From Acinetobacter sp. NIPH 298 (GTDB taxonomy: Bacteria > Pseudomonadota > Gammaproteobacteria > Pseudomonadales > Moraxellaceae), in assembly GCF_000369505.1 (NCBI RefSeq), contig NZ_KB850055.1:1426001-1490000 (forward strand): 64,000 nt of DNA, read 5' to 3'. How positions within the stretch are numbered: the first letter of the stretch is position 1; the number at the start of each line of letters is the position of its first letter. The translations under genes and the position numbers were made by a program. This document shows, piece by piece, positions 30,077 through 39,347 of this stretch. The notes beneath the pieces are model-generated. The model had not been told where the DNA came from. It did no database searches and saw only the letters and a list, made by a program, of their open reading frames with translations.

Positions 30077-30153
30077 TGCAGCTTCCCATCATTACTGGTT
30101 AGTTTGATGACAATCATATGTCAACAATGTGACATTTTTATGACCACAAGACA

Positions 30154-30187
30154 ATAAAAAAGCAAAAGAGCCGATTTACATCGACTC
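30154..30187 (-). terminator. terminator of pgk
   Basis: Imperfect stem (AGAGTCGAT / ATCGGCTCT on the minus strand, one G-T pair) followed by a broken T-run, 40 bases after the pgk stop. Confidence 0.75.
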
Positions 30188-30227
30188 TCCTCTTTCATCT
30201 TTTGTTATAAATCAAAAGATTAGAACT

Positions 30228-31418
30228 TTATTGAGCACGCTCAATTAATACAGCTACAGCAGGTAAAGTTTTGCCTTCTACAAACTCCAAGAATGCACCA
30301 CCACCTGTTGAGATATAACCAATTTGATCTGCAACTTCATATTTATCGATTGCAGCAAGTGTGTCGCCACCACCCGCGATTGAGAAACCCGCTGACTCAG
30401 CAATTGCCAATGAAAGTGCTTTCGTACCTTCACCAAATTGATCAACCTCGAAGACACCCACAGGGCCATTCCAAAGAATGGTTTTTGAAGATTTCAAGAT
30501 TTCAGCAAAAACTTTTGCAGTTTCAGGACCAACATCCAAAATCATGTCAGTGTCAGTCACATCTTCAACTTTTTTCACGACAGCTTGAGCATTTGCCAAA
30601 GAACCTAAGAAATCATCAAAGTTGATTTGACTTGCATCAGCAACCACAACATCGGTCGGTAATGGAACACTTACCTTTGCAGCAATTTGCTTCGCAGTTT
30701 CAATCAAGTCAGCTTCATACAGTGATTTACCCACATTGAAACCAGCAGCAGCCAAGAATGTATTTGCAATACCGCCACCAACGATCAATTGATCACAAAG
30801 TGTTGATAAAGAATTTAATACATCAAGTTTAGTTGAGACTTTAGAACCTGCAACGATTGCCACCATTGGCTTTTCAGGTGTTTGCATAGCACGACCCAAG
30901 GCATCCAACTCAGCAGCCAATAAAGGACCAGCAGCAGCGACTTGAGCAAAACGAGCAGCGCCTTCAGTCGAAGCTTCTGCGCGATGCGCGGTACCAAATG
31001 CATCCATAACGAAAACATCACAAAGTGCAGCATATTTCTTTGCAAGTTCTTCGTTATTTTTCTTTTCGCCATGGTTGAAACGAACGTTTTCAAGTAATAC
31101 CACTTGGCCCGCTTCAACTTCAACGCCATCTAAATAGTCAGTCAATAATTTAACGTCTTGACCCAAAGCTTTGCTTAAATAAGCAGCGACTGGCGCAAGC
31201 GATTGTTCAGGTTTTGGCTCACCCTCTACAGGACGACCAAGGTGAGAAAACACCATAACCGCTGCGCCTTTTTCTAAAGCAGCTTGAATGGTCGGCAACG
31301 CTGCACGTAGACGTGCATCGCTAGTAATTTCCCCACTTTTTACAGGAACGTTTAAGTCTTCACGAATAAGAACACGTTTACCTGCTAAATCAAGGTCAGT
31401 CATGCGCTGGAAATTCAT
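30228..31418 (-). CDS. pgk: phosphoglycerate kinase
   Basis: The 396-residue glycolytic enzyme converting 1,3-bisphosphoglycerate and ADP to 3-phosphoglycerate and ATP. Conserved sites include [76 protein letters not shown], and AGGGDTLAA. The start [15 protein letters not shown] is chosen over an in-frame codon at 31451 because it gives the normal N terminus. No gapA or fba neighbour is present. Confidence 0.97.
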   Translation of the reverse strand: MNFQRMTDLDLAGKRVLIREDLNVPVKSGEITSDARLRAALPTIQAALEKGAAVMVFSHLGRPVEGEPKPEQSLAPVAAYLSKALGQDVKLLTDYLDGVEVEAGQVVLLENVRFNHGEKKNNEELAKKYAALCDVFVMDAFGTAHRAEASTEGAARFAQVAAAGPLLAAELDALGRAMQTPEKPMVAIVAGSKVSTKLDVLNSLSTLCDQLIVGGGIANTFLAAAGFNVGKSLYEADLIETAKQIAAKVSVPLPTDVVVADASQINFDDFLGSLANAQAVVKKVEDVTDTDMILDVGPETAKVFAEILKSSKTILWNGPVGVFEVDQFGEGTKALSLAIAESAGFSIAGGGDTLAAIDKYEVADQIGYISTGGGAFLEFVEGKTLPAVAVLIERAQ

Positions 31419-31558
31419 GGATGGCTCTCTAATTGATTTTAAAAACGGCACAATTTTAAATGATTCTCAAAAATAAAGGTGAGTTTTTTTTGTAGAAAAG
31501 CTGTCGAAAGCCTCACTTTTGATTATGATAACTCTCGTCTTTATATCTTTTTATTATT

Positions 31559-31942
31559 ATGTCTATTCATCCAGATCCTAAAATTAATCGTTTAAACGTA
31601 CTTGGCGAACCTTTAGCCAGTTGTTGTTATGACCCAATTACGGGGTACTTCCGTAATGGTTTCTGCCACACATCTACTACCGATTTAGGTCAGCACACCA
31701 TGTGCGTGCAAATGACCTCTGAATTTTTAAATTTTTCCCAAAAAGTCGGCAATGATCTGATCACACCTTTGCCAGAAATGAGTTTCCCAGGTCTCAAACC
31801 TGGGGATTTCTGGTGTATCTGTGTGACACGCTGGGTAGAAGCCTATGAAGCAGGTCAAGCGCCACCGATCAAACTGAATGCCTGCCATAATGCAGTACTT
31901 CACTATGTACCACTCAATATCCTTGTGGAATACGCAGTGTAA
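31559..31942 (+). CDS. DUF2237 family protein
   Basis: A 127-residue protein of the DUF2237 family: NVLGEPLASCCYDPITGYFRNGFC, then QHTMCVQMTSEFLNFS, and FPGLKPGDFWCICVTRWVEA are its conserved blocks. The function is unknown; the many cysteines (seven) hint at metal binding. It shares a base with the downstream maf gene (TAATG), so the two are co-translated. Confidence 0.9.
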   Translation: MSIHPDPKINRLNVLGEPLASCCYDPITGYFRNGFCHTSTTDLGQHTMCVQMTSEFLNFSQKVGNDLITPLPEMSFPGLKPGDFWCICVTRWVEAYEAGQAPPIKLNACHNAVLHYVPLNILVEYAV

Positions 31943-32535
31943 TGAACCAGTTTGAGCTTATTTTGGCTTCAAGCAGCCAAACACGTAAAGCACTCATGGA
32001 TCGCTTAGGCTTGGCTTATCGCTGTATTTCACCTGATATCGATGAGTCGGCAAATGGTGAAATGCTTGCTGATGATCTGGCTAAACGTTTGGCTTATGAA
32101 AAGGCACGTGTTATTGCTGCACAACATCCCCATGCCATTGTGATCGGTTCTGATCAAGTGGCTTGGCGTGAACATGCACCTTATGACTTTATTGGTAAAC
32201 CTTTAACCGTTGAAAATGCCATTCAACAACTACAAGCCAACTCAGGTAAAACGGTCTTCTTTAGTACCGCTTTAAGTGTTCAACACGCACAATCAGGTTT
32301 TGAAACCACGCTGGTTGAACATTACCAAGTAAAATTTCGCACACTGACGCTTGCTGAAATTGAGCGTTATATTGAAATAGATCAGCCTTTGCATTGTGCC
32401 GGTAGTTTTAAATGTGAACGTTTAGGAATTAGCCTGTTTGAGAAAATGATCGGTGATGACCAAACCACGTTGATGGGCTTACCCATGATTCAACTGTGTA
32501 AAATTTTGCGTGAACGTGGAATTAATTTGCCTTAA
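31942..32535 (+). CDS. Maf-like nucleotide pyrophosphatase (YceF type)
   Basis: A 197-residue Maf/HAM1-like house-cleaning enzyme that hydrolyses modified nucleoside triphosphates to monophosphates. LILASSSQTRKALMDRLG is the family start; SDQVAWREHAPYDFIGKPL and CAGSFKCERLGISLFEKM match the YceF (m7GTP) branch. Start fused to the upstream stop (TAATG). Its stop overlaps the convergent LysR gene by 4 bases. Confidence 0.92.
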   Translation: MNQFELILASSSQTRKALMDRLGLAYRCISPDIDESANGEMLADDLAKRLAYEKARVIAAQHPHAIVIGSDQVAWREHAPYDFIGKPLTVENAIQQLQANSGKTVFFSTALSVQHAQSGFETTLVEHYQVKFRTLTLAEIERYIEIDQPLHCAGSFKCERLGISLFEKMIGDDQTTLMGLPMIQLCKILRERGINLP

Positions 32536-33416
32536 ACGCCAATAAACTGCTGCTTAAGCCATTGTTGAAAAGTCTGTAGCCCCTTGTGGTCTACATGTCG
32601 CTTAGGCAGCATGGTGTAATAGCTGAACGGACTTTCCCAAGCAAGTTGGCTTGAGTCATTTTCACATAGCCAACCCTGTGCAACAGATTGCTGTACTAAT
32701 ATTTTACTGACCACTGCAACCCCTAACCCTGCCAAAGCAGCCTGAATGACCTGATTTTCATCCTCAAAAAAATCAGGCTTGGGATATTCTTGTCCCAATA
32801 ATTGTGATAAGAAATCAGCGTGATCATGTTTTAACAAATCTGCATTTTTCCACTGAGTCATAAACAGTCTCATTTGAGATTGATCTGTGAGATTCGCCCA
32901 ATATTGTTGAGTTGCAAATAAACCAAAAGTGTCTTTTACAAGTGCGACAACATGAGAATTTTTAAGGTCAGCTACACCGTAACGAATCGCCATATCAATA
33001 CTTAAATCATGATTTATATCGACCATCTGATCATCCGCTTTAATTTGTATATCAATATCGGGATGTAAATTTTTAAAGTCATTTAGTCGTGGCACCAACC
33101 ACATTGCTGCAAAAGCATTTGTGGTGCTAATGGTGATTTTCTTAGCACTAGCTGTTAATTCAGACAAAGTTTGTTTTAATTCTGAGATCATTTTTGTACT
33201 GACCGCTGCGAGCTTTTCACCTGCTTCGGTTAGCGTTACTATCCTAAATCCACGTACAAATAGCTTTATTTCCAACTCTTTTTCCAGTTCACTGATTTGA
33301 TGTGAAACTGCTGTGGGCGATACATTTAATTCTTGAGCAGCCGCTTTAAAACTTTTTAAGCGTGCAGTGGCTTCAAACACTTTTATACTATTTAGTGAGG
33401 GTAATCGCTTCAGCAT
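32532..33416 (-). CDS. LysR-type regulator, GcvA-like
   Basis: A 294-residue LysR family regulator: winged HTH at residues about 4-64 (LPSLNSIKVFEATARLKSF, AAAQELNVSPTAVSHQISELE), followed by the two-lobed effector domain. The HTH is of the GcvA/AmpR type. It is divergent from an azoreductase, and the shared 120-base promoter holds two palindromes, one a T-N11-A LysR box, so it probably controls azoR and itself. Effector unknown. Confidence 0.92.
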   Translation of the reverse strand: MLKRLPSLNSIKVFEATARLKSFKAAAQELNVSPTAVSHQISELEKELEIKLFVRGFRIVTLTEAGEKLAAVSTKMISELKQTLSELTASAKKITISTTNAFAAMWLVPRLNDFKNLHPDIDIQIKADDQMVDINHDLSIDMAIRYGVADLKNSHVVALVKDTFGLFATQQYWANLTDQSQMRLFMTQWKNADLLKHDHADFLSQLLGQEYPKPDFFEDENQVIQAALAGLGVAVVSKILVQQSVAQGWLCENDSSQLAWESPFSYYTMLPKRHVDHKGLQTFQQWLKQQFIGV

Positions 33417-33432
33417 CTCTGCACCTCTTTCT

Positions 33433-33455
33433 TAAGATGAGAAAAACTCATCTTA
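33433..33455. promoter_or_regulatory. palindrome upstream of the LysR gene
   Basis: Perfect 9-bp arms TAAGATGAG and CTCATCTTA around five A bases, 17-39 bases before the LysR start codon. Candidate operator for autoregulation; it could also form a hairpin in the leader. Confidence 0.6.
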
Positions 33456-33492
33456 TACAAAAATAATGTCATTTGTCAGCGCATATACAAAT

Positions 33493-33507
33493 CTTCAAAC
33501 TTTGAAG
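33493..33507. promoter_or_regulatory. LysR-box (T-N11-A) for azoR
   Basis: Perfect odd palindrome CTTCAAACTTTGAAG, containing TTCAAACTTTGAA, which fits the LysR-family T-N11-A rule. A TATAAA box at 33515-33520 lies just downstream, placing the site at the azoR promoter. Confidence 0.6.
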
Positions 33508-33536
33508 TATGTTCTATAAAATTGAGTAAATTTCAA

Positions 33537-34223
33537 ATGACTACCCTACTGCATATTGATGCCAGCGTCCGTTCATTTTACGGCGAAGGTGAAAAACATA
33601 GTTCTCTTTCTAAAATGTTGGGACAACATTTAATAAAACATTGGAAAAAGCAACAATCGGATGATCAAGTCATTTATCGAGATCTTGGAGAGCTACCACC
33701 AAACTTTGTTTCGCAAAAATGGCTTGAAGCGGTATTTACGCCAGAGCAAAAAAGAACGGATGCACAAAAAGCAGCGTTAATTGAATCTGATCAATATATT
33801 GATGAAGTTGCAAGAGCAGATATCATCTTGATCACCACCCCAATGTATAATTACGGTATGCCTGCTGCACTAAAAGCATGGTTTGATCAGGTGATAAGAA
33901 TCAATAAAACCTTTACTTTTGACTTAGCCAGAGGTGACTTCCCGCTTGAACCGATATTTTCAAATAAGACTTTAATTTTACTCAGTTCATGTGGAGAATT
34001 TGGTTTTGGTGAAGGCGAAATCAGGGGGCACATGAATCACCTTGGCACCCACATCAAAGTACTCAGTCATTATTTAGGTGCGGATCAATTCTTCGAAATT
34101 CGCTCTGAATATCAGGAATTTGCAGACAAAAGACATGAGGACTCGATACTCAGTGCAAAGCAAAAAATTGAAAAACTTGTATCCGAGCTAACAACACAAT
34201 CTAAGAAAATACTCACTGCATAA
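33537..34223 (+). CDS. azoR: FMN-dependent NADH-azoreductase
   Basis: A 228-residue flavodoxin-fold quinone/azo reductase: LLHIDASVRS (FMN phosphate loop), TPMYNYGMPAALKAWFDQVIRINKTFTF and LLSSCGEFGFG are the AzoR family segments. It reduces quinones and azo dyes with NADH by two-electron transfer. I start at ATG 33537 (MTTLLHIDAS); an in-frame TTG lies at 33522. The divergent LysR gene is its likely regulator. Confidence 0.93.
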   Translation: MTTLLHIDASVRSFYGEGEKHSSLSKMLGQHLIKHWKKQQSDDQVIYRDLGELPPNFVSQKWLEAVFTPEQKRTDAQKAALIESDQYIDEVARADIILITTPMYNYGMPAALKAWFDQVIRINKTFTFDLARGDFPLEPIFSNKTLILLSSCGEFGFGEGEIRGHMNHLGTHIKVLSHYLGADQFFEIRSEYQEFADKRHEDSILSAKQKIEKLVSELTTQSKKILTA

Positions 34224-34294
34224 ATAAGACAAGAGCAACATAGTTCTCAAATACCCCCTCATCCAAATGCTTGATTTGAATGAGGGGATAAAAT

Positions 34295-35785
34295 CTATCC
34301 TTCAACTGTGACTACTTTTTTCGGCAAAGCGAACCAAATAAATATGGTGAGTACCAAGAAAAGGAATGCAGCAACAGTCAAGACCGAGCGATGTGATTGG
34401 CTAAAAGCTTGTTTCGCCGCCTGAATGACGTTTTCAGCGACCACTGGCTGTAATTGTTTACTGGCTTGAATCGCCTCTCCAATAGAACTGCTGGTTTGTT
34501 CTAACAAATGATGAGGTAAATTGCTTGGAATTACGATAGAATTGGCATAGAACCACGAAAGCATCAACCCGAAAAATGCGATACCCAAACCAGCACCTAG
34601 CTCATACGCCATTCCTTCAATCGCACCTGCTGCTGTCGCCTTACTTGGCGGAACAGAAGACATAATCGCTGAGGTTGAAGCAAGTAAAGCAATTTCTACA
34701 CTCAGACCTAATACTACCATCCAAGCCCACGCTTGTATTTGAGCTTGCATAAAATCGGTATTTGCCAATCCCCATAAGCTCACCGCACTCATCAACATCC
34801 CAAAAGATGCAACTGATCTTAAGCCATAACGATTCACCAGCAGGCTTGCGATTGGCCCCCCCAGACTGATCGCCACCATGAATGGTAAAATAAATGCGCC
34901 TGCTGCGAGTGGTGAAAGTTGATAGACGAACTGAAGCTCTTGGGAAATGAGCAACTCAAACCCAACTAATGCCATCATTGAAACAATCGCCATCACCACA
35001 CCTGTGGCAATCACAGGATGCTTAAACAACTGAATATCAATCATCGGCGAAGTTGATGTTAATTGTTTACGAACGAAGCCAATCAATAAACCCAATCCGA
35101 TGACAAAGATTAAAATTGCCCCAAATGAGCCACCATGCATGGCAGATTTAATCGCATAAATCATACTCAGGATTGCGACCACGAGAACAATGGCTTGTAA
35201 TAAGTTCAGACTTTGCTTTGGTTGCCCTGCTTGCTTAGGCACGACATAAGCAGCCAATACCAAAACGAACAACACAATCGGCACATTGATCAAGAATACT
35301 GCGCCCCAATGAAAGTGCTCCAGTAAAAAACCACCAACCAATGGACCAAAAGCTGCACCGCCACCGCCTACAGTCGCCCAAATACCCAAGGCGAAGTTAC
35401 GTTGTTTTTCATCGAGGAAAGTATTCCGAACTGCGGATAAAGTTGCAGGCAAAATCATTGCCGCGCCAACAGCCAATAAAGCACGTGAACCAATCAACGC
35501 CCATGCGGTTGAGGAAAATGCTGCTGCTAATGATGCAAGACCAAATAAAATTCCACCAATAATCATCAAGCGCTTATAACCAATGCGATCACCCAGTGCA
35601 CCCATAGGTAAAATAAGTCCCGCCATGACCAATGAATAGATATCAATAATCCATAGCAGTTCATTTGCTGATAAAGAAAGCGACTCACTCAATGTAGGTG
35701 TCGCGACATGTAAAACGGTTGCATCAATCGAAACTGGGAGATAGATCAATACAACGATTGCAAGAATTAACCACTTGCGTGACAT
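34295..35785 (-). CDS. smvA: SmvA-type 14-TMS efflux transporter
   Basis: A 496-residue major facilitator of the DHA2 (14-transmembrane) drug:proton antiporter family. The start region MSRKWLILAIVVLIYLPVSI, IDATVLHVATPTL, LLWIIDIYSLVMAGLILPMGALGDRIGYKR and the motif C segment AAFGPLVGGFLLEHFHWG follow SmvA, which exports methyl viologen, chlorhexidine and other cationic biocides in enterobacteria. The ATG at 35785 has GAGG 5 bases upstream. Its divergent neighbour is a TetR-family repressor; two operator-like sites lie between them. Confidence 0.92.
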   Translation of the reverse strand: MSRKWLILAIVVLIYLPVSIDATVLHVATPTLSESLSLSANELLWIIDIYSLVMAGLILPMGALGDRIGYKRLMIIGGILFGLASLAAAFSSTAWALIGSRALLAVGAAMILPATLSAVRNTFLDEKQRNFALGIWATVGGGGAAFGPLVGGFLLEHFHWGAVFLINVPIVLFVLVLAAYVVPKQAGQPKQSLNLLQAIVLVVAILSMIYAIKSAMHGGSFGAILIFVIGLGLLIGFVRKQLTSTSPMIDIQLFKHPVIATGVVMAIVSMMALVGFELLISQELQFVYQLSPLAAGAFILPFMVAISLGGPIASLLVNRYGLRSVASFGMLMSAVSLWGLANTDFMQAQIQAWAWMVVLGLSVEIALLASTSAIMSSVPPSKATAAGAIEGMAYELGAGLGIAFFGLMLSWFYANSIVIPSNLPHHLLEQTSSSIGEAIQASKQLQPVVAENVIQAAKQAFSQSHRSVLTVAAFLFLVLTIFIWFALPKKVVTVEG

Positions 35786-35799
35786 AAATGCCTCTAAAT

Positions 35800-35815
35800 T
35801 TGGACAGGTGTTCAA
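35800..35815. promoter_or_regulatory. SmvR operator-like site 1
   Basis: TTGGACAGGTGTTCAA: an imperfect palindrome of the form TTGRAC-N4-GTYCAA, 14 bases upstream of the smvA start codon. A second copy lies at 35838-35853 in reverse orientation. Confidence 0.7.
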
Positions 35816-35837
35816 GTTGGTGCTATTATAATCAAAA

Positions 35838-35853
35838 TTGAACGCTTGTCCAA
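35838..35853. promoter_or_regulatory. SmvR operator-like site 2
   Basis: TTGAACGCTTGTCCAA, the reverse-complement relative of the site at 35800-35815, matching TTGRAC-N4-GTYCAA. The two sites are 38 bases apart start to start. A TetR-family repressor bound here would cover the divergent promoters. Confidence 0.7.
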
Positions 35854-35911
35854 TTTTAAAATTTAAGTTAATTTGTTGCTGGTTGTATCACAGCTCATCA
35901 GGTTTGGAAAA

Positions 35912-36499
35912 ATGGCTTATTTAAATCGAGAACAACGTCGTGAAATGATTTTGCAGGCAGCGATGCAGGTTGCTTTGGACGAAGGATTTTCAGCAATGAC
36001 TGTTCGACGTATTGCAACTGAGGCACAAACGTCTACTGGGCAAGTTCATCATCACTTTTCATCGAATTCGCATTTAAAGGCTGAAGCTTTTATCAAACTC
36101 ATGCAACAACTCGATGAAATTGAAAATCAAGTCGATACAGTGAATTCTTTACAACGCTTATCGTTATTACTCGGTTGTGAAAATATCGAACAGATTCAAC
36201 CTTACCTTCGGCTTTGGAACGAAGCAGAAGTGTTAATTGATCAAGATCAAGAGATAAAAAATGCCTATAACATTGCGATGCAAGACTGGCATAAATCAAT
36301 CGTTAAAATGATTGATCAAGGCAAAACTCAAGGCGAGTTTAAATTTGAATCAAACAGCCAAGACATTGCTTGGCGTTTGATTGCGTTTGTGTGCGGACTC
36401 GAAGGGATTTATAAACTAGGACTTAATGGACTTAATGAAGCAGATTTCAAGCGTCATACTGAAGTCATAATACGTGCAGAGTTATCTGCTGAAACTTAG
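35912..36499 (+). CDS. smvR: TetR-family repressor SmvR
   Basis: A 195-residue TetR/AcrR regulator: HTH at about 8-55 (RREMILQAAMQVALDEGFSAMTVRRIATEAQTSTGQVHHHF), then a helical ligand domain. Divergent from smvA, it corresponds in position and family to SmvR, which represses smvA in Klebsiella. I start at ATG 35912 (MAYLNREQRREMIL) with GGA just upstream. The symbol rests on context. Its stop overlaps that of cpaB by four bases (convergent). Confidence 0.87.
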   Translation: MAYLNREQRREMILQAAMQVALDEGFSAMTVRRIATEAQTSTGQVHHHFSSNSHLKAEAFIKLMQQLDEIENQVDTVNSLQRLSLLLGCENIEQIQPYLRLWNEAEVLIDQDQEIKNAYNIAMQDWHKSIVKMIDQGKTQGEFKFESNSQDIAWRLIAFVCGLEGIYKLGLNGLNEADFKRHTEVIIRAELSAET

Positions 36500-37122
36500 T
36501 GATCATGATCATGCGCATGTAACTCATGATCTTCAACTCCCTCGTCCATACTCAGCACAACACCCTGACCATTTTTGATTTCAGCGGTATAGTTTCCTTT
36601 GTCACTGTATATCTGAATAATCGTATACTGATCTTTTTGACTTTGAGTTATGGTAAAGAAATTCCGTTCAGGACTTCCTTGTTGGAAGCGTCCATGCCAA
36701 CGTAAAATATCATCATCCACTTTTTCAATTTCAACAATTTCGCCACTACGATTTATGCCATATTCAAGCATTTGAAACTTAACAATGTCTCCAACTTTTT
36801 TAGTTTCAATAATGTTTTGATTGTAACGAACTGCCATTCCTTTACCACTTTTGGACAATGGTAGCGCACTGTTTACTCTCAATTCATCATCTTGTATTTC
36901 ATGAAATAAGACTGTTTCTTTTACAACCTTTTCCAACTCTGCTTTTGAAATATTCAGGTTTTCTCTCGGAAACGCTGAAACATCCTGAACAGATGACTTT
37001 ATTTTTGTTGAGGCATCATCTTGCGTGGATGCAACAACATGTTCTGGCTTTAGAAAAAAGATTAAACCTGCAGTCACGATGAACGTGACTACAAGTAGAA
37101 AAATAATTTTTGAATGCTTCAT
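36496..37122 (-). CDS. cpaB: CpaB-like membrane-anchored secretion chaperone
   Basis: A 208-residue protein with one N-terminal transmembrane helix (about 6-24), a flexible linker, and a periplasmic domain whose middle (RWHGRFQQGSPERNFFTITQ, then IIQIYSDKGNYTAEIKNG) looks like the prodomain seen in front of many zinc metalloproteases. It follows cpaA by 14 bases. In Acinetobacter, CpaB is the membrane-anchored chaperone needed for CpaA secretion, and the published complex shows it wrapped around CpaA. The last residues are histidine-rich (HELHAHDHDH), which could bind metal. The call rests on gene order, topology and domain look; a direct similarity search was not possible. Confidence 0.8.
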   Translation of the reverse strand: MKHSKIIFLLVVTFIVTAGLIFFLKPEHVVASTQDDASTKIKSSVQDVSAFPRENLNISKAELEKVVKETVLFHEIQDDELRVNSALPLSKSGKGMAVRYNQNIIETKKVGDIVKFQMLEYGINRSGEIVEIEKVDDDILRWHGRFQQGSPERNFFTITQSQKDQYTIIQIYSDKGNYTAEIKNGQGVVLSMDEGVEDHELHAHDHDH

Positions 37123-37136
37123 GCTTTAGAAATCAC

Positions 37137-38915
37137 TTAATTGTATTGTGAAATTCGGACGGCGTTCGCGTTAATCACACTGACTGCATCCTTTTTACCT
37201 TCTTCACCTAAACGAACACCATATTTAGGGTTATACAAATATGGACTAGAATAAAAATTCAGATTATTTCCACCCAATGCGGTACTACCCAATGGATGAC
37301 TAAAACCAGAACCGATATTGCTAGAATCACCATGATATAGTCCCAAGTTATGGCCTATCTCATGACGCATGGCAGCAACGGAACATCCAGTGACATCATT
37401 TGTGCCAATCATGTTATAGGCGCTGGCATTGACATAAGCCCAACCACAACCACCATTACCAGCTTCATTACCTTGATAATACACACCATCAGCCAAAACA
37501 CGCTTACGCTCACCCTGAACTGTGCTATCTGAACGACCAACACTCAATGCTTCTGTCAAGGTTGCTGAAGGAATCTTGTAAGTGATATAGCCTACTTGGC
37601 GTAAGTAGAACTTAGCGGATGAGTTCTCTGCCGTTACATTGGTCAGATTCAACCCCTCAATCAAACGAAGTTTTGCGGCGCTTTCTCCTAAGATTGAAGA
37701 CACTTCAGGACTGTTGACGAATAACATATCGATGGTATGACTATCGTTGGTCCAACCTTGATTAGTAAAGATAAAGCGGCGGTTTTCACCATTTTTAATC
37801 GCAGTTGACAGCCCATTCGCAGCCAGAACAAAACTATTAGCATCTGCCGTAGAAGTGAGAATAACTTTATCTCCAACTTGTGCAGTTGTAGGTAAATTTA
37901 CGGTTTGTCTCCAATTACTATTCGAGATTTTAACTTTTAATGTTGGTTCAGTCATATTTGGTAAAACCGAAGTAATATTACTATTTGCTTCAATCATCTT
38001 GATTGGTGCAGACATTAATACCCAATGACCTTTATCACTTACAAACATAAATTCATATTGATCGCCTGTTTTAAGCGCCAATGTTGCACTACTATTAATA
38101 TTGGTATTATTAATTTTGGCTGACCAAGTTGCCGTTGATTTTATCCAAATGCGGTCACGATCATTGGCAGTAGTCGGCAAGGTGAAATTAGGCACCCAAT
38201 TTGCATCTGCAAAGTTAATTTCTGTCACTGGAGCAGATACCGTACTTAAACTTGCACCAATGTCTTTTACATTAATTTTTACAGGTTTAATAAATTCAGG
38301 TATCCATTTCTGTAATTCAGCATTGTATTTCAACCAATATTCACTTCCTTGCGTAAGATTGAAGCTGCTCGGAAACAGTAAATTAGCTTTAGAGATTTCT
38401 GACGGGTACGTCGCAGTAGACGTAATTTGCACGAGAGTACCATCACTCACATTTGATGGTAGTGCGATTGTTTTCGCCCACTTACCATCAGCCAGTAGAA
38501 TATGTTGCAGTTTCGTATTGTTTAATGCGATTTCTTCAAATTGTGCATTAGTGGTTGGGCTAATGGCCGCAAGTTGAATCACCCATTTTTTCAGATTTGC
38601 ATCATATACAAACTGGAAGGTGTCACCACTTTGAATTTCAAGTACTTCAATTGGCAAATTAGTATTGGATGTATCCAAATAACTTTTCCAACCAGCACTT
38701 GATTGAATCGTAATCTTGTCTTGGTGGTTGGCAGTGTTTGGTAAATATATATTTTTTACCCAATTTCCATTGGATAAAACAAATTTCAAATCGGCATGAC
38801 CACTTGGAATACTGCCGCTATTGTTAATCTGGTTTGGAGATAATGTTGTTGAAGCATATACAGCTGTTGTCACAAGCACACCAGCCAAACAAATCGCTTT
38901 GAGTCCAAATTTCAT
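37137..38915 (-). CDS. cpaA: CpaA secreted glycoprotease, peptidase family M72
   Basis: A 592-residue secreted metallopeptidase. A signal peptide (cleavage near VYA-STT) is followed by four tandem ~94-residue repeats at about 24-117, 118-210, 211-305 and 306-392. Each opens with a tryptophan (W52, W146, W240, W335) followed by a conserved LP, and closes with another tryptophan (W111, W204, W298, W388). The catalytic domain has HEIGHNLGLYH (H518, E519, H522, H528). This layout matches CpaA, an Acinetobacter type II secretion substrate that cleaves O-glycosylated proteins such as clotting factors. The four repeats are glycan-binding-like beta domains. cpaB follows immediately. No lipobox. Confidence 0.85.
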   Translation of the reverse strand: MKFGLKAICLAGVLVTTAVYASTTLSPNQINNSGSIPSGHADLKFVLSNGNWVKNIYLPNTANHQDKITIQSSAGWKSYLDTSNTNLPIEVLEIQSGDTFQFVYDANLKKWVIQLAAISPTTNAQFEEIALNNTKLQHILLADGKWAKTIALPSNVSDGTLVQITSTATYPSEISKANLLFPSSFNLTQGSEYWLKYNAELQKWIPEFIKPVKINVKDIGASLSTVSAPVTEINFADANWVPNFTLPTTANDRDRIWIKSTATWSAKINNTNINSSATLALKTGDQYEFMFVSDKGHWVLMSAPIKMIEANSNITSVLPNMTEPTLKVKISNSNWRQTVNLPTTAQVGDKVILTSTADANSFVLAANGLSTAIKNGENRRFIFTNQGWTNDSHTIDMLFVNSPEVSSILGESAAKLRLIEGLNLTNVTAENSSAKFYLRQVGYITYKIPSATLTEALSVGRSDSTVQGERKRVLADGVYYQGNEAGNGGCGWAYVNASAYNMIGTNDVTGCSVAAMRHEIGHNLGLYHGDSSNIGSGFSHPLGSTALGGNNLNFYSSPYLYNPKYGVRLGEEGKKDAVSVINANAVRISQYN

Positions 38916-39347
38916 TTATAAGTCCTTTTTTGTGTATTTTTTACACACTCAACTTTAGCAAAATGCCTCGCCACCATCAAGCTTTAATTTTATAAATATT
39001 CATTAAATATCATTAGCTTATTTTTATCACATTTCTTTTAATATGTGTTTTCTAGCTCAAATTTCAAAGCAACAACACCAATTAGACGAGCAATTTTGAG
39101 CTTACTTAATACTGCGGCTGAATTATAGCTACAAGTGAGTTTTTGATCACAAAACAACCTATAATTATTTAGTTTTTATAAACAATACGGTTTTTTGATT
39201 ACTTAACTTAAAATGCCAGCAGATACCTTAATTACATTATCTAAGCTCAATTAACTTCAGGTTTAAGACGCTGATTTTTTAGACATTATTTGGATTCAAC
39301 TTATTTTTTTGCAACGTGGAAATCTTTAGAATTGAAAAAAAGGTGGT
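38916..39347. other. AT-rich non-coding stretch upstream of cpaA
   Basis: 432 bases with no supportable ORF. It is unusually AT-rich (long T runs, TTTATAAATATTC-type tracts), which is typical of a promoter region for a silenced or horizontally acquired gene. It must contain the cpaA promoter. I see no clear operator; the right-hand end of the region is the esterase terminator. Confidence 0.4.

Noticed and set aside
37350..38577. Plus-strand ORFs within cpaA
   Set aside because: They lie antisense to the strongly supported cpaA coding sequence, lack ribosome sites and have atypical composition.
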